Shown here: one piece after another, positions 8,017-15,752 of the stretch
How positions within the stretch are numbered: the first letter of the stretch is position 1
Layout of the letters: every line of letters starts with the position of its first letter
DNA from: Prevotella sp. UBA746
Lineage (GTDB): Bacteria > Bacteroidota > Bacteroidia > Bacteroidales > Bacteroidaceae
Direction: 5' to 3'
DNA: 19,680 nt
Assembly: GCA_002298545.1 (NCBI GenBank)
Contig: DBKQ01000084.1
Coordinates: 19,854-39,533, forward strand
Made by a program: the position numbers and the translations under genes
Notes under the pieces: generated by a model
Seen by the model: the letters and a program-made list of their open reading frames with translations, nothing else
Told to the model about the DNA's origin: nothing
Database searches by the model: none

Positions 8017-8841
8017 ATGAATATAAAAGAACTTACAAAACAAGCCGAAGTGGACCGCAGAAGACTTATCGAAGTGGTCTACAACGCTGGTGCCGGACAT
8101 ATCGGCGGCGACCTGTCATGCCTGAACGTCATGACTGCCCTCTATTTCAAGTATCTTAACGTGGATCCTAAAGATCCGAAAAATCCTAACCGCGACCGTT
8201 TTATCCTAAGCAAAGGACACTGTGTAGAGGCTCTATACGTTACTCTTGAGGCCAAGGGATTCCTGAAGAAGGAAATTACAGACACTCTCGGCAAATACGG
8301 CTCTATCCTGAGCGGTCACCCTACTATTGAAGTTTCTGGTATCGAGGTGAACACCGGAGCACTGGGACACGGACTGCCTATCGGCGTAGGTATGGCTATC
8401 GCTGCAAAGATGGACAAGAAAGACTACAAGACTTTTGTCATGATGGGCGACGGCGAACAGGGCGAAGGCTCTATCTACGAAGCTGCTATGGCTGGACACC
8501 AGTACAAGCTCGACAACCTCGTGGCTATCATCGACCGAAACCATCTGCAGATTAGCGGTAACACGGAGGACGTAATGGCACTGGAGAGTATCAAGGAGCG
8601 CTGGACGGCATTCGGATGGGACGTGAAAATGATGAACGGCGACGAGATGGAGGATATCGTGAAGACCATCGACAGCATCGACTACAACAACGGTATGCCG
8701 CATCTGCTCGTATCCGACACTACAAAGGGAAAGGGCGTATCCTATATGGAGAACGTGGCAAAATGGCATCACGGAATGCCTAACGAGGAGCAGTATAAAC
8801 AAGCTCTCGCTGAGATTGACGAAAGAATAAAGAACCTTTAA
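8017..8841 (+). CDS. Transketolase, N-terminal (thiamine diphosphate) subunit
   Basis: This 274-aa protein is the pyrophosphate-binding half of a split transketolase, which moves a two-carbon ketol unit between sugar phosphates. Visible marks are AGHIGGDLS (H28), SKGHC (H68), GALGHGLP (H119), and the thiamine diphosphate/Mg motif starting at GDG (144-146) with E150 and ending at DRNHLQ (N175). Housekeeping transketolases usually read SGHPGG at the first site, so this is a divergent subgroup. The C-terminal subunit follows 17 bases later and both are needed for activity. In this cluster the enzyme probably acts on the product of the neighbouring kinase and not as the general pentose-phosphate enzyme. 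D-apulose 4-phosphate is one candidate, unproven. Confidence 0.93.
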   Translation: MNIKELTKQAEVDRRRLIEVVYNAGAGHIGGDLSCLNVMTALYFKYLNVDPKDPKNPNRDRFILSKGHCVEALYVTLEAKGFLKKEITDTLGKYGSILSGHPTIEVSGIEVNTGALGHGLPIGVGMAIAAKMDKKDYKTFVMMGDGEQGEGSIYEAAMAGHQYKLDNLVAIIDRNHLQISGNTEDVMALESIKERWTAFGWDVKMMNGDEMEDIVKTIDSIDYNNGMPHLLVSDTTKGKGVSYMENVAKWHHGMPNEEQYKQALAEIDERIKNL

Positions 8842-8858
8842 AACACATTATTTTTACT

Positions 8859-9785
8859 ATGATAGCTTGTAGAAAGAGTTTTACTGACACTTTGCTGGAA
8901 CTGGCAAAGGAGGACAAAGATATTGTTGCAGTCACCACCGATGCCCGCGGCTCCGTTACTCTTAACGACTTTGCCGAGCAACTGCCGGAACAGTTTGTGG
9001 AATGTGGTATCGCTGAACAGGATGCTGTAGGCATTGCTGCCGGACTGGCACACAGCGGAAAGAAGGTATTCGCCTGCGGACCGGCTTGCTTCTATGTGGC
9101 AAGAAGTCTGGAACAGGTAAAGGTGGACTTGGCTTATAGCGAGAATCCGGTGAAGATTCTTGGTGTCAGCGGTGGCGTTGCCTATGGTGCTCTTGGTGCT
9201 ACTCACCACAGTCTGCACGACATTGCCGCACTGCGCACATTCCCGGGAATGAACATCGTATTGCCTTGTGATGCGCGACAGACACGCAAACTGGTAAAGT
9301 TGCTCGTTGATTTTCCACATCCTGTATATGTTCGCGTAGGCCGTGCTGCCGTACCTGACGTTTACGAGAATGATGATTTCGACTTTGAACTCGGCAAGGC
9401 TAATATGCTTCTCGACGGTAACGACCTGACAATCATCGGTACCGGCGAAACGGTTTATCATGCTTACCAGGCTGGACTGCAGCTCAAGGAGAAGGGCATA
9501 AGCGCACGCGTTCTCGATATGGCTTCACTGAAGCCTTATGATGCCGAAGCTATAAAGAAGGCTGCTGCAGAGACGGGCAGAATTATCACGGTAGAGGAGC
9601 ATAGCCAGTTTGGAGGTCTTGGAGGTATCGTTACCGAGACTTTGTCGGAGAATCCTGTACCTGTTCGCATTATCGGTATTCCTGACGAGAATGTGGTACA
9701 CGGAACTAACAAGGAAATTTTCCACCACTACGGACTGGATGCTGAGGGTATCGTAAAGAGCGCTCTGGATTTCTTGAAAAAATAA
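8859..9785 (+). CDS. Transketolase, C-terminal subunit
   Basis: This 308-aa protein is the other half of the split enzyme, with the pyrimidine-binding domain (about 1-165) and the C-terminal transketolase domain (about 185-305). FVECGIAEQDAVGIAAGLA carries the catalytic Glu (E53) that activates thiamine diphosphate. THHSLHDIAALRTFPGM and VYVRVGR are typical later motifs, and ITVEEHSQFGGLGG marks the C-terminal domain. A DXS (DXP synthase) C-half would look similar, but DXS is a single long chain, and the preceding N-subunit argues for transketolase. Short spacing to both neighbours (17 bases each) indicates one transcript. Confidence 0.93.
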   Translation: MIACRKSFTDTLLELAKEDKDIVAVTTDARGSVTLNDFAEQLPEQFVECGIAEQDAVGIAAGLAHSGKKVFACGPACFYVARSLEQVKVDLAYSENPVKILGVSGGVAYGALGATHHSLHDIAALRTFPGMNIVLPCDARQTRKLVKLLVDFPHPVYVRVGRAAVPDVYENDDFDFELGKANMLLDGNDLTIIGTGETVYHAYQAGLQLKEKGISARVLDMASLKPYDAEAIKKAAAETGRIITVEEHSQFGGLGGIVTETLSENPVPVRIIGIPDENVVHGTNKEIFHHYGLDAEGIVKSALDFLKK

Positions 9786-9802
9786 AGACATACTCCATTT
9801 AT

Positions 9803-11278
9803 ATGAATTATATAATCGCTATAGACCAAAGCACATCGGCAACGAAGGCTATGCTCTTCAATGAGCAATGCGAGATGCTGCAGCGTGTCAACGTGGAACA
9901 CCACCAGTATTATCCAAAGGCTGGATGGGTGGAACACGATGCTGAGGAGATTTACAACAACATGTTGCTCGCCGTAAAGGAACTGATGAGGGGATGCGAC
10001 ATGGAGGCTAACTATTCCTTGGCCATTACCAACCAGAGAGAAACGGTTGTGGTATGGGACAAAGATACCGGAAAGCCTGTATACAACGCTGTAGTATGGC
10101 AGTGTATGCGCGGTGCGGAGATATGCAACAAGCTGAAAGCCGAAGGCTACAGCAAGATGGTTATGGAGAAGAGCGGACTGCTCATCGACCCTTATTTTGC
10201 CGCAAGCGGAGCCAAGTGGATTCTCGATAACGTAGACGGGGCAAGGGAAAAGGCTGAACACGGCGATTTGCTGATGGGCACGATGGAGTCGTGGCTTATC
10301 TGGAAACTTACCGACGGCAGATGCCACGTTTCTGACTATACCAACGCTTCCCGTACGATGCTTATGAATATCCATACGCTACAGTGGGACGATGACTTGC
10401 TCAAGCTTTTTACTATTCCAAGAAACATGATGCCGGAACTGTTGCCTTGCGACAGCAAGTTCGGAGAAACTACTGTAGGGGGGATTTTCGACAAGCCGAT
10501 AACTATCGCCGGAGTCCTTGGCGACTCTCACGGTGCCCTAACCGGACAGATGTGTTTCGAGGAGGGTCTCGGAAAGGCTACCTACGGTACCGGTTCTTCA
10601 GTGATGGTAAACATTGGCGAGAAAGCAGCTCCGGCTCCTGAAGGACTCGTTACTTCTATCGGCTTTGCTGCGCTCGGAAAGGTTTTCTATGCTTTTGAGG
10701 GAAATATACACAGTACAGGAGCTACACTGAAATGGCTTCAGGAACAGCTGAAGATGATTGCGTCGCCTGCCGACGTGGAAGCCGAGGCTACTTCTGTTGC
10801 CGACAACGGCGGAGTGTATTTCGTACCGGCTTTTGCCGGACTTGGTGCTCCGTGGTGGAACGACAACGTGAAGGCTGCCGTTATGGGAATGACTTTTGCC
10901 ACGACAAGGGCTCATTTCCTGAGGGCTGCCCTGGAATCGATTGCATATCAGATTAACGACCTCGTAAAGGCTATGACCGTCAAGGCGGGCATCAGTCTGA
11001 AGGAAATACGCGTTGACGGCGGACCGACAAAGAATAAGTTCTTGATGCAGTTCCAGGCTGACTGTCTGAGAGTTCCGGTAAACCGCTCCGATGTTGAAGA
11101 GGCTTCTGCCCTCGGAGCTGTTATAATGAACGGACTGTCGAGAAAGGTATGGACGAGTTTTGACGAAGTTGCTAAACTACGCCACAGTAAATGGCGCATC
11201 GAGGCTCAAGACAACGAGGATTGGATTAACAAAAATATCGAGGGCTGGCACAATGCCGTGAAGCAACTGATAAAGTAA
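9803..11278 (+). CDS. FGGY carbohydrate kinase, glycerol-kinase-like
   Basis: This 491-aa ATP-dependent kinase closely resembles GlpK along its length (YYPKAGWVEHDAEEI, ITNQRET, NASRTMLMNIHTL, VPAFAGLGAPWW, LRVP near the end). Residues matching the E. coli glycerol-binding set are present: R79-E80, W99, Y131 in DPYF and D241. Three places differ from classical GlpK: the phosphate loop is DQSTSATK where GlpK has DQGTTSSR, GDSHGAL replaces GDQQAAL, and GTGSSVMVN replaces GTGCFMLMN. I therefore call it GlpK-like and not GlpK. It sits between transketolase and a sugar isomerase, with no glpF or glpD nearby, so it more probably phosphorylates a ketose such as apulose or another small ketosugar. 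Glycerol remains possible. Confidence 0.85.
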   Translation: MNYIIAIDQSTSATKAMLFNEQCEMLQRVNVEHHQYYPKAGWVEHDAEEIYNNMLLAVKELMRGCDMEANYSLAITNQRETVVVWDKDTGKPVYNAVVWQCMRGAEICNKLKAEGYSKMVMEKSGLLIDPYFAASGAKWILDNVDGAREKAEHGDLLMGTMESWLIWKLTDGRCHVSDYTNASRTMLMNIHTLQWDDDLLKLFTIPRNMMPELLPCDSKFGETTVGGIFDKPITIAGVLGDSHGALTGQMCFEEGLGKATYGTGSSVMVNIGEKAAPAPEGLVTSIGFAALGKVFYAFEGNIHSTGATLKWLQEQLKMIASPADVEAEATSVADNGGVYFVPAFAGLGAPWWNDNVKAAVMGMTFATTRAHFLRAALESIAYQINDLVKAMTVKAGISLKEIRVDGGPTKNKFLMQFQADCLRVPVNRSDVEEASALGAVIMNGLSRKVWTSFDEVAKLRHSKWRIEAQDNEDWINKNIEGWHNAVKQLIK

Positions 11279-11476
11279 CCCCCAACCCACCATAACCCTC
11301 CCAAAGGGAGGGAATGAAATTAGCTTTGATATAATAAGGGGACTAAGGGGAATTAACGGGAAGAGAAATAAAATATATAATACATTAACTTATACCACTC
11401 ATGGCATTTGAATTACACGTTAATTGTTTTTGAATTGTCATTCCCTCCCCTTGGGAGGGACAGGGTGGGTCTAAAA
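11279..11476. repeat. Inverted-repeat element between kinase and isomerase genes
   Basis: Two arms of about 38 bases face each other: 11281-11318 and 11438-11474. Each has a CCCACC-type outer part and a perfect 7-bp hairpin, CCCTCCC-AAA-GGGAGGG (11296-11312) and CCCTCCC-CTT-GGGAGGG (11443-11459). Between them lie about 120 AT-rich bases with no gene. The layout suggests a small non-autonomous mobile element. It starts directly at the kinase stop codon and ends 10 bases before the isomerase ATG, so it could also alter transcript processing inside the operon. Confidence 0.65.
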
Positions 11477-11486
11477 TTTTAATATT

Positions 11487-12914
11487 ATGAACAAGAAACA
11501 GTGCTTCGGTGTCATCATCGGCACACGTGCATATTTCAACTCTGAACTTGCCAGAGACGTACGCAAGCAGCTCCTCAAGACTATTGAGGACAATGGTTAC
11601 GACTATGTTATACTGCCCGAGGATGCTACGCCAACGGGCAGCAGCAGTATCGAAACCCGCGAAGACGGACTGAAATGCGCTGAACTGTTCCGCCAGAACC
11701 GCGACCGCATTGACGGAATCATCGTATCGCTGCCTAACTTCGGCTTTGAGATCGGTATCATCAATGCCATCAGCGTTGCTGACCTACATGTTCCGGTATT
11801 GGTACAGGCTTGCGACGACGAAAACGACAAGGTTGACCTTGACAGTCGCCGCGACGCTTTCTGCGGAAAGATTTCTGTTTGCAACAACTTGTATCAGTAT
11901 GGTATTCCGTTTACTGATACCACCCTGCATACATATTCTGTATATTCACCACTTCTGGCTCAAGACATTAACCGCTTTGCTGCTGTTTGCCGCGTGGTAA
12001 AAGGACTGAGCCATGCACGTATCGGACAGATCGGAACTCGTCCGCTGGGATTCAACACCTGTCGTGCAAGCGAGAAACTGCTCCAGGCTTCGGGTATCAC
12101 CGTTGTTCCTGCCGACTTGAGCGAGATTCTCTATGCTGCACAGGCAATTGAGGACAGCGATTCTGATCTTCTCAAACAGATGGAGAAGGTTGCCGGATAT
12201 GCTGAAGTGCCGGAAACTTACAAGGAGAAGCTGCGTCTGCAGTGCAAGTTCGGCGTTGCAGTAAACCGCTGGGTTGAAGCTAACCAGGTTGACGCCGTGG
12301 CTATTCAGTGCTGGGACTCTCTGGAGCAGAACTTCGGATGCGCTGCTTGCGTAACAATGAGTATGCTCAGCGAAGCCGGAATTCCGGCAGCCTGCGAAAC
12401 GGATATCGCCGGTGCCGTGTCTATGCTTGCTCTGACTCTTGCCTCTGGTGAGCCTTCGGCTATTGCCGACTGGAACAACAACTTTGCCGAGGACCGCAAC
12501 AAATGCGTATGTACCCACTGCGGAAACTTCCCTAAATCATTCATCGGCAACGACAACCTGCGTCTTGGTCCGCTCGGTGTTCTTGGCAGGACATTAGGAA
12601 AGATTAATACCTTCGGTGCTGTATATGCTAAGGTGAGTGCAGGCGACTTCACTTATTTCCGCATCTCTACCGACGATACCAAGGGCTGCATAAAGGCATA
12701 CCTCGGCGAAGGAAAGATGACCGACGACCCATACGGAATGGACGGATGTATTGTTGTTACTGAAGTTCCGGAGCTGCAGAAACTCATGAAGTATATCTGC
12801 AAGAATGGATTTGAGCATCATGTGGCTCTTGTCCGCGGCGATGTTGCCGGCATCATCGAAGAGGCTATCGACAGCTATCTTGGATGGAACCTGTATGTTC
12901 ACGAGTCTAAATAA
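11487..12914 (+). CDS. L-fucose/L-arabinose isomerase family protein
   Basis: This 475-aa soluble protein has the fucose/arabinose isomerase fold: an N-terminal Rossmann-like region (FGVIIGTRAYF, then IDGIIVSLPNFGFE) and a C-terminal metal-dependent domain. Candidate Mn ligands are E280 (CWDSLEQ), D306 (CETDIAG) and a His of HHVALVRG (about 444-445). Such enzymes interconvert aldoses and ketoses. It is shorter than E. coli FucI (about 590 aa), so fucose itself is not assured. A Cys-rich stretch CVCTHCGN (340-347) stands out and may bind metal. The gene follows the kinase in the same orientation after the inverted-repeat element and ends at a strong terminator. It probably supplies the ketose for the upstream kinase. 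Confidence 0.85.
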   Translation: MNKKQCFGVIIGTRAYFNSELARDVRKQLLKTIEDNGYDYVILPEDATPTGSSSIETREDGLKCAELFRQNRDRIDGIIVSLPNFGFEIGIINAISVADLHVPVLVQACDDENDKVDLDSRRDAFCGKISVCNNLYQYGIPFTDTTLHTYSVYSPLLAQDINRFAAVCRVVKGLSHARIGQIGTRPLGFNTCRASEKLLQASGITVVPADLSEILYAAQAIEDSDSDLLKQMEKVAGYAEVPETYKEKLRLQCKFGVAVNRWVEANQVDAVAIQCWDSLEQNFGCAACVTMSMLSEAGIPAACETDIAGAVSMLALTLASGEPSAIADWNNNFAEDRNKCVCTHCGNFPKSFIGNDNLRLGPLGVLGRTLGKINTFGAVYAKVSAGDFTYFRISTDDTKGCIKAYLGEGKMTDDPYGMDGCIVVTEVPELQKLMKYICKNGFEHHVALVRGDVAGIIEEAIDSYLGWNLYVHESK

Positions 12915-12952
12915 AAGATAGTGTACGCCTGAAAAGGCATTATGACAATAGT

Positions 12953-13000
12953 AAAGGGAGAGGAATACTGTTCTGAACAGTGTTTCTCTCCCTTTTCTTT
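12953..13000 (+). terminator. Terminator of the sugar cluster
   Basis: A long imperfect stem pairs AAAGGGAGAG (12953-12962) with CTCTCCCTTT (12986-12995), and ACTGTTC with GAACAGT inside it, followed by T-rich sequence to 13000. It lies about 40 bases after the isomerase stop codon. Confidence 0.88.
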
Positions 13001-13090
13001 ATTTAAGTTTCCTGACTGTCGTCCAATCCGGCGCATATCGCCCCCACGGAATTCATTGTCGTTATATCACAGTTTATTTGATGTAAGAAA

Positions 13091-13122
13091 TTTGTCGATT
13101 ATTCAAATAATCATTAAATTTG
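13091..13122 (+). promoter_or_regulatory. Promoter of the AAA-ATPase-like gene
   Basis: TTTG at 13091-13094, 20 bases, and TAAATTTG at 13115-13122 match both Bacteroidota boxes. The ATG at 13183 is about 60 bases downstream and is preceded by a Shine-Dalgarno-like AGAGGA (13174-13179), supporting that start. Confidence 0.75.
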
Positions 13123-13182
13123 CACAAAGATGCCGGTTGCAGTATTTTTTACAGTAGGTAAGCAAGTAAAACAAGAGGAACT

Positions 13183-14744
13183 ATGGCACAGACGAGAAAA
13201 TATCCGGTAGGAATACAGACGTTCTGCGAGATTAGGGAGCGTAATTATTTTTATGTCGACAAGACGCAATATCTTGTAGATTTCATAAAAAAAATGGTTA
13301 TCAGTATGTGTTTCTGAATCGCCCGAGGCGGTTCGGCAAGTCGCTGTTTGCCTCGATGATACATGCCTATTACGAAGGTCGTAAAGACTTGTTCGACGGT
13401 CTTGCCATGGGTGATTATGAAAAGAATTGGATAAAGCACCCTGTGCTCCATTTCGACATGAGCACCGCAAAGCACTGCACGGAAGAAGACTTGAAATCTG
13501 AGCTGAACTTTAAGTTGTCTCTTTATGAGGATGTCTATGGACGAAGGGATGATGCAACAAACCTTAACCAGCGTTTCGAATATCTTGTGAAAGCAGCATA
13601 CGAGAAAACCGGTCAGAAGGTAGCACTCATCATCGACGAATATGACACTCCGCTGCTCGATGTGGTTCACGAGGAGCAAAACCTTGCAGCCCTGCGCCGT
13701 ATAATGCAGAATTTCTATTCGCCAATAAAGTCGCTCGACCCCTACTTCGAGTTTGTCTTCCTCACTGGTATCACCAAGTTTGCCCAACTCAGCATTTTCA
13801 GTGAGCTGAACAACCTGTTCAATATCTCCATGTACGACCAGTACTCTGCCATCTGCGGCATTAGCAGCGAGGAACTGCATACCCGGATGCTGCCCGACGT
13901 GGAACTGCTTGCCGAACACTTGCACCTCAGTACGGAAGATACTTTCTCTCTTCTCAAGAAGAAATACGACGGTTATCATTTCAGCGAGAACTCCGAAGAC
14001 GTTTATAATCCATTTAGCTTGATAAAGGCACTTGCATCTCAGAAAATCGGCGACTACTGGTTTGAGTCCGGCACTCCTACCTATATAATAAAGCTTCTTC
14101 AGAAGTATAACGTAGGTCTGCTCGACCTTACCGGTCAGGATGCCAGCGTGAGCGACTTCGATGTGTCGCCGGAGAACATGACGACCGCCCTACCATTATT
14201 ATATCAGAGCGGCTACCTCACCATCAAGCACTACGACCCGATGATAAATCTCTACACCTTAGGCTATCCTAACGAGGAGGTGCGCACAGGCATGGTTCGT
14301 TCGCTTGCTGCCAACTACCTTATTCCGGCAGAAGGCACCAACAGCAGTTTTGTCATCAAGTTCGTAAAGGCAGTCGTTGCCGACGATAAGGAGCTGGCTC
14401 TCACTCTGATGCGAGCATATCTTGCCGGCGTATCCTATCGCCTGTCGAACAAGACGGAGCACGACGTGCAGACTATCTTCTATCTCGTTTTCTCCTTGAT
14501 AGGCAGTTTTATCAAAGTAGAGGAGGAGAGTTCCCACGGCAGAGCCGATGTTGTGATAACTCTTCCGTCTGTAGTCTACGTCATGGAACTGAAGTTCGAC
14601 GGCTCCGCCGATGCCGCCCTCCGGCAGATTGACGAAAAGGGCTATCTCATTCCGTATACCGCCGAAGGCAAACGACTGGTTAAAGTTGGCGTGAACTACA
14701 GCAACGAAGAGCGCACTATCACTGAATGGCGGATAGAAGAATAA
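13183..14744 (+). pseudogene. AAA-ATPase-like / PD-(D/E)XK nuclease family protein, frameshifted
   Basis: Read through one frame change, this encodes about 520 aa of the DUF1703/AAA-ATPase_like family common in Bacteroidota. Frame one runs from the ATG at 13183 (MAQTRKYPVGIQTFCEIRER) to a TGA at 13315-13317. The main part continues in the -1 frame, entered at the A8 run 13287-13294, where one extra A would give FIKKNGYQYVFLNRPRRFGKS. Visible parts are the modified Walker A NRPRRFGKS (about 46-54), Walker B ALIIDEYDTP (about D152-E153) and a C-terminal PD-(D/E)XK-like site with D456, E469 and K471 (GRADVVI, VMELKF). The downstream frame is otherwise open to its stop. It may be a recent pseudogene, a phase-variable gene, a slippage-expressed gene, or a sequencing error at the homopolymer. 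The biological role of the family is unclear. Confidence 0.85.
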
Positions 14745-14751
14745 AATAAAA

Positions 14752-15246
14752 ATGTTTTCTGCGTTTTTACCCTCACACCCTCACCAATAGCCCCAAAAGC
14801 TCCTGTTTATCGGCATTTCGAGGGAGAGGGTAAGTGTGAGGGGTGGTGAGGGTAAGGGCTTTCTGTTTTTACATGTTTTTGACTAAAAACCCGTCAACCG
14901 ACAATATGCATTATCGCTTGTCTTAATATCATTCTGAATAATGCAGGTCAGACGATTATAAGTGGTAGCATAGATGAACCTATGTTGCACCTTTGGTGCA
15001 AGCATCATGCACCGCCAGTAAATGATAGCTTTGCCTGTTGTATTGACAATGTTGCTGACAAAGGACAACATGCTTATCTGAAAACAACAATAACAACAGA
15101 TACAACTTTATGGCGTGTCCGCCATTGTGAGGGGGTGAGGGTAACGACCTCATCCCTCACACTATCCCTCACACCTTGAAAGTGCGATAAACAGGAACTT
15201 TCGAGGCTATTGGTGAGGGTGTGAGGGTAAAATCGCAGAAAAACAT
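14752..15246. repeat. MITE-like element with long inverted arms
   Basis: The left arm (about 14752-14822) and right arm (about 15172-15246) are near-identical inverted copies of some 70 bases. Shared blocks include ATGTTTT, CTGCG, TTTTACCCTCACACCCTCAC, CAATAGCC and TCCTGTTTATCG. Inside each arm come further GGTGAGGGT units (14821-14856 and 15126-15173), so the ends are internally repetitive. The 300-base centre is AT-richer and encodes no transposase. A short frame at 14982-15179 has no recognisable product. The element begins 8 bases after the stop codon of the ATPase-like gene. A matching arm end lies at bases 1-21. Confidence 0.7.
14985..15013 (+). other. Alternative hairpins sharing one GGTGCA arm
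   Basis: TTGCACC (14985-14991) pairs perfectly with GGTGCAA (14995-15001) across a three-base loop. The same GGTGCA can instead pair with TGCACC at 15008-15013 across seven bases. The two structures exclude each other. This lies in the middle of the MITE-like element; no function is known. Confidence 0.4.
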
Positions 15247-15436
15247 TTCAACCTGTATGGTTGGAAATCATAGTAGGTGCGGTATCTCACCGCACAATAA
15301 GGAATGAGATATAGCATTTTCAAGCTAAAATAGTTATACTTTTCTTGCTGCTGTGCGGTGAGACACCGCACCTACTATATTGAGCATCATTTATTGATAA
15401 TCTGAGCTATGATTTTCCAATCGTACAGCTCGAAAC
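15246..15436. repeat. Inverted pair of REP-like palindromes (BIME-like)
   Basis: The left unit is GTAG (15273-15276) followed by the palindrome GTGCGGTATCTCACCGCAC (15277-15295). The right unit, on the opposite strand, is GTAG (15375-15372) followed by GTGCGGTGTCTCACCGCAC (15371-15353). Each palindrome has a perfect 7-bp stem and a five-base loop; the two differ by one loop base. With flanks, the inverted arms are 27 bases long. Outside them, another imperfect inverted repeat of about 28 bases (15246-15273 with 15407-15436, sharing CTGTA, TTGG and AAATCATAG) nests the whole. A palindrome headed by GTAG is the signature described for REP elements mobilised by RAYT (Y1-type) transposases. No such gene is present here. 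Confidence 0.7.
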
Positions 15437-15671
15437 ATTTTCATGATTTTTTGAAGTTCCTGATTTTCCCCATGTCTCTTTCACTTTACAGAGACAGTAT
15501 GCAACAAGTGAACAAGGCTCGTAAGAATGCGGTAATTGAATTCTTATATATGTTGCATTTTTAATGCTGATTTATAATAATAAATGCTTATTATATAATA
15601 GGTAGAATATATCAATATGATATTTTAATAAACAATTTACTTATTATTTTAATAGAAAACATTAAAAAAGC
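15437..15671. other. AT-rich intergenic stretch with small hairpins
   Basis: No gene was found here. Two inverted repeats are visible. TGTCTCT (15473-15479) pairs with AGAGACA (15490-15496). ATGCAAC (15499-15505) pairs with GTTGCAT (15552-15558), with AAGAAT/ATTCTT nested inside and a T5 run following. The second could terminate a short untranslated RNA, but no promoter for one is clear. The remainder is very AT-rich, resembling the DNA of the lipoprotein gene. Confidence 0.4.
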
Positions 15672-15702
15672 TTGCAATTGTCTATCAAACTATATATATT
15701 TG
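15672..15702 (+). promoter_or_regulatory. Promoter of the lipoprotein gene pair
   Basis: TTG (15672-15674), 20 bases, then TATATTTG (15695-15702) match the Bacteroidota consensus exactly. The leader to the ATG at 15753 is about 45 bases. Confidence 0.75.
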
Positions 15703-15752
15703 CAGACAATATTGAAATATTAGATTAATTAACAAAACAAATCGAAAAAATT

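Noticed and set aside
8838..9461. Minus-strand open frame of 207 codons over the transketolase C-subunit gene
   Set aside because: Shadow of a gene with strong family motifs on the plus strand.
9803..11278. Calling the kinase glpK
   Set aside because: Key loops differ from classical GlpK and the gene is within a transketolase-isomerase cluster without glycerol genes.
11487..12914. Calling the isomerase fucI or araA
   Set aside because: Length and motifs place it in the superfamily but not in either characterised group, and no fucose or arabinose genes are adjacent.
12942..13157. 71-codon frame after the isomerase gene
   Set aside because: It begins inside the terminator stem and crosses the promoter of the next gene.
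14982..15179. 65-codon frame in the centre of the MITE-like element
   Set aside because: It runs into the repetitive right arm, has no recognisable product and no initiation signals; the DNA is better explained as repeat.
14757..15238. CRISPR-like or tandem array suggested by repeated GAGGGT units
   Set aside because: The units are irregular, occur in inverted orientation in two arms, and have no unique spacers of constant length.
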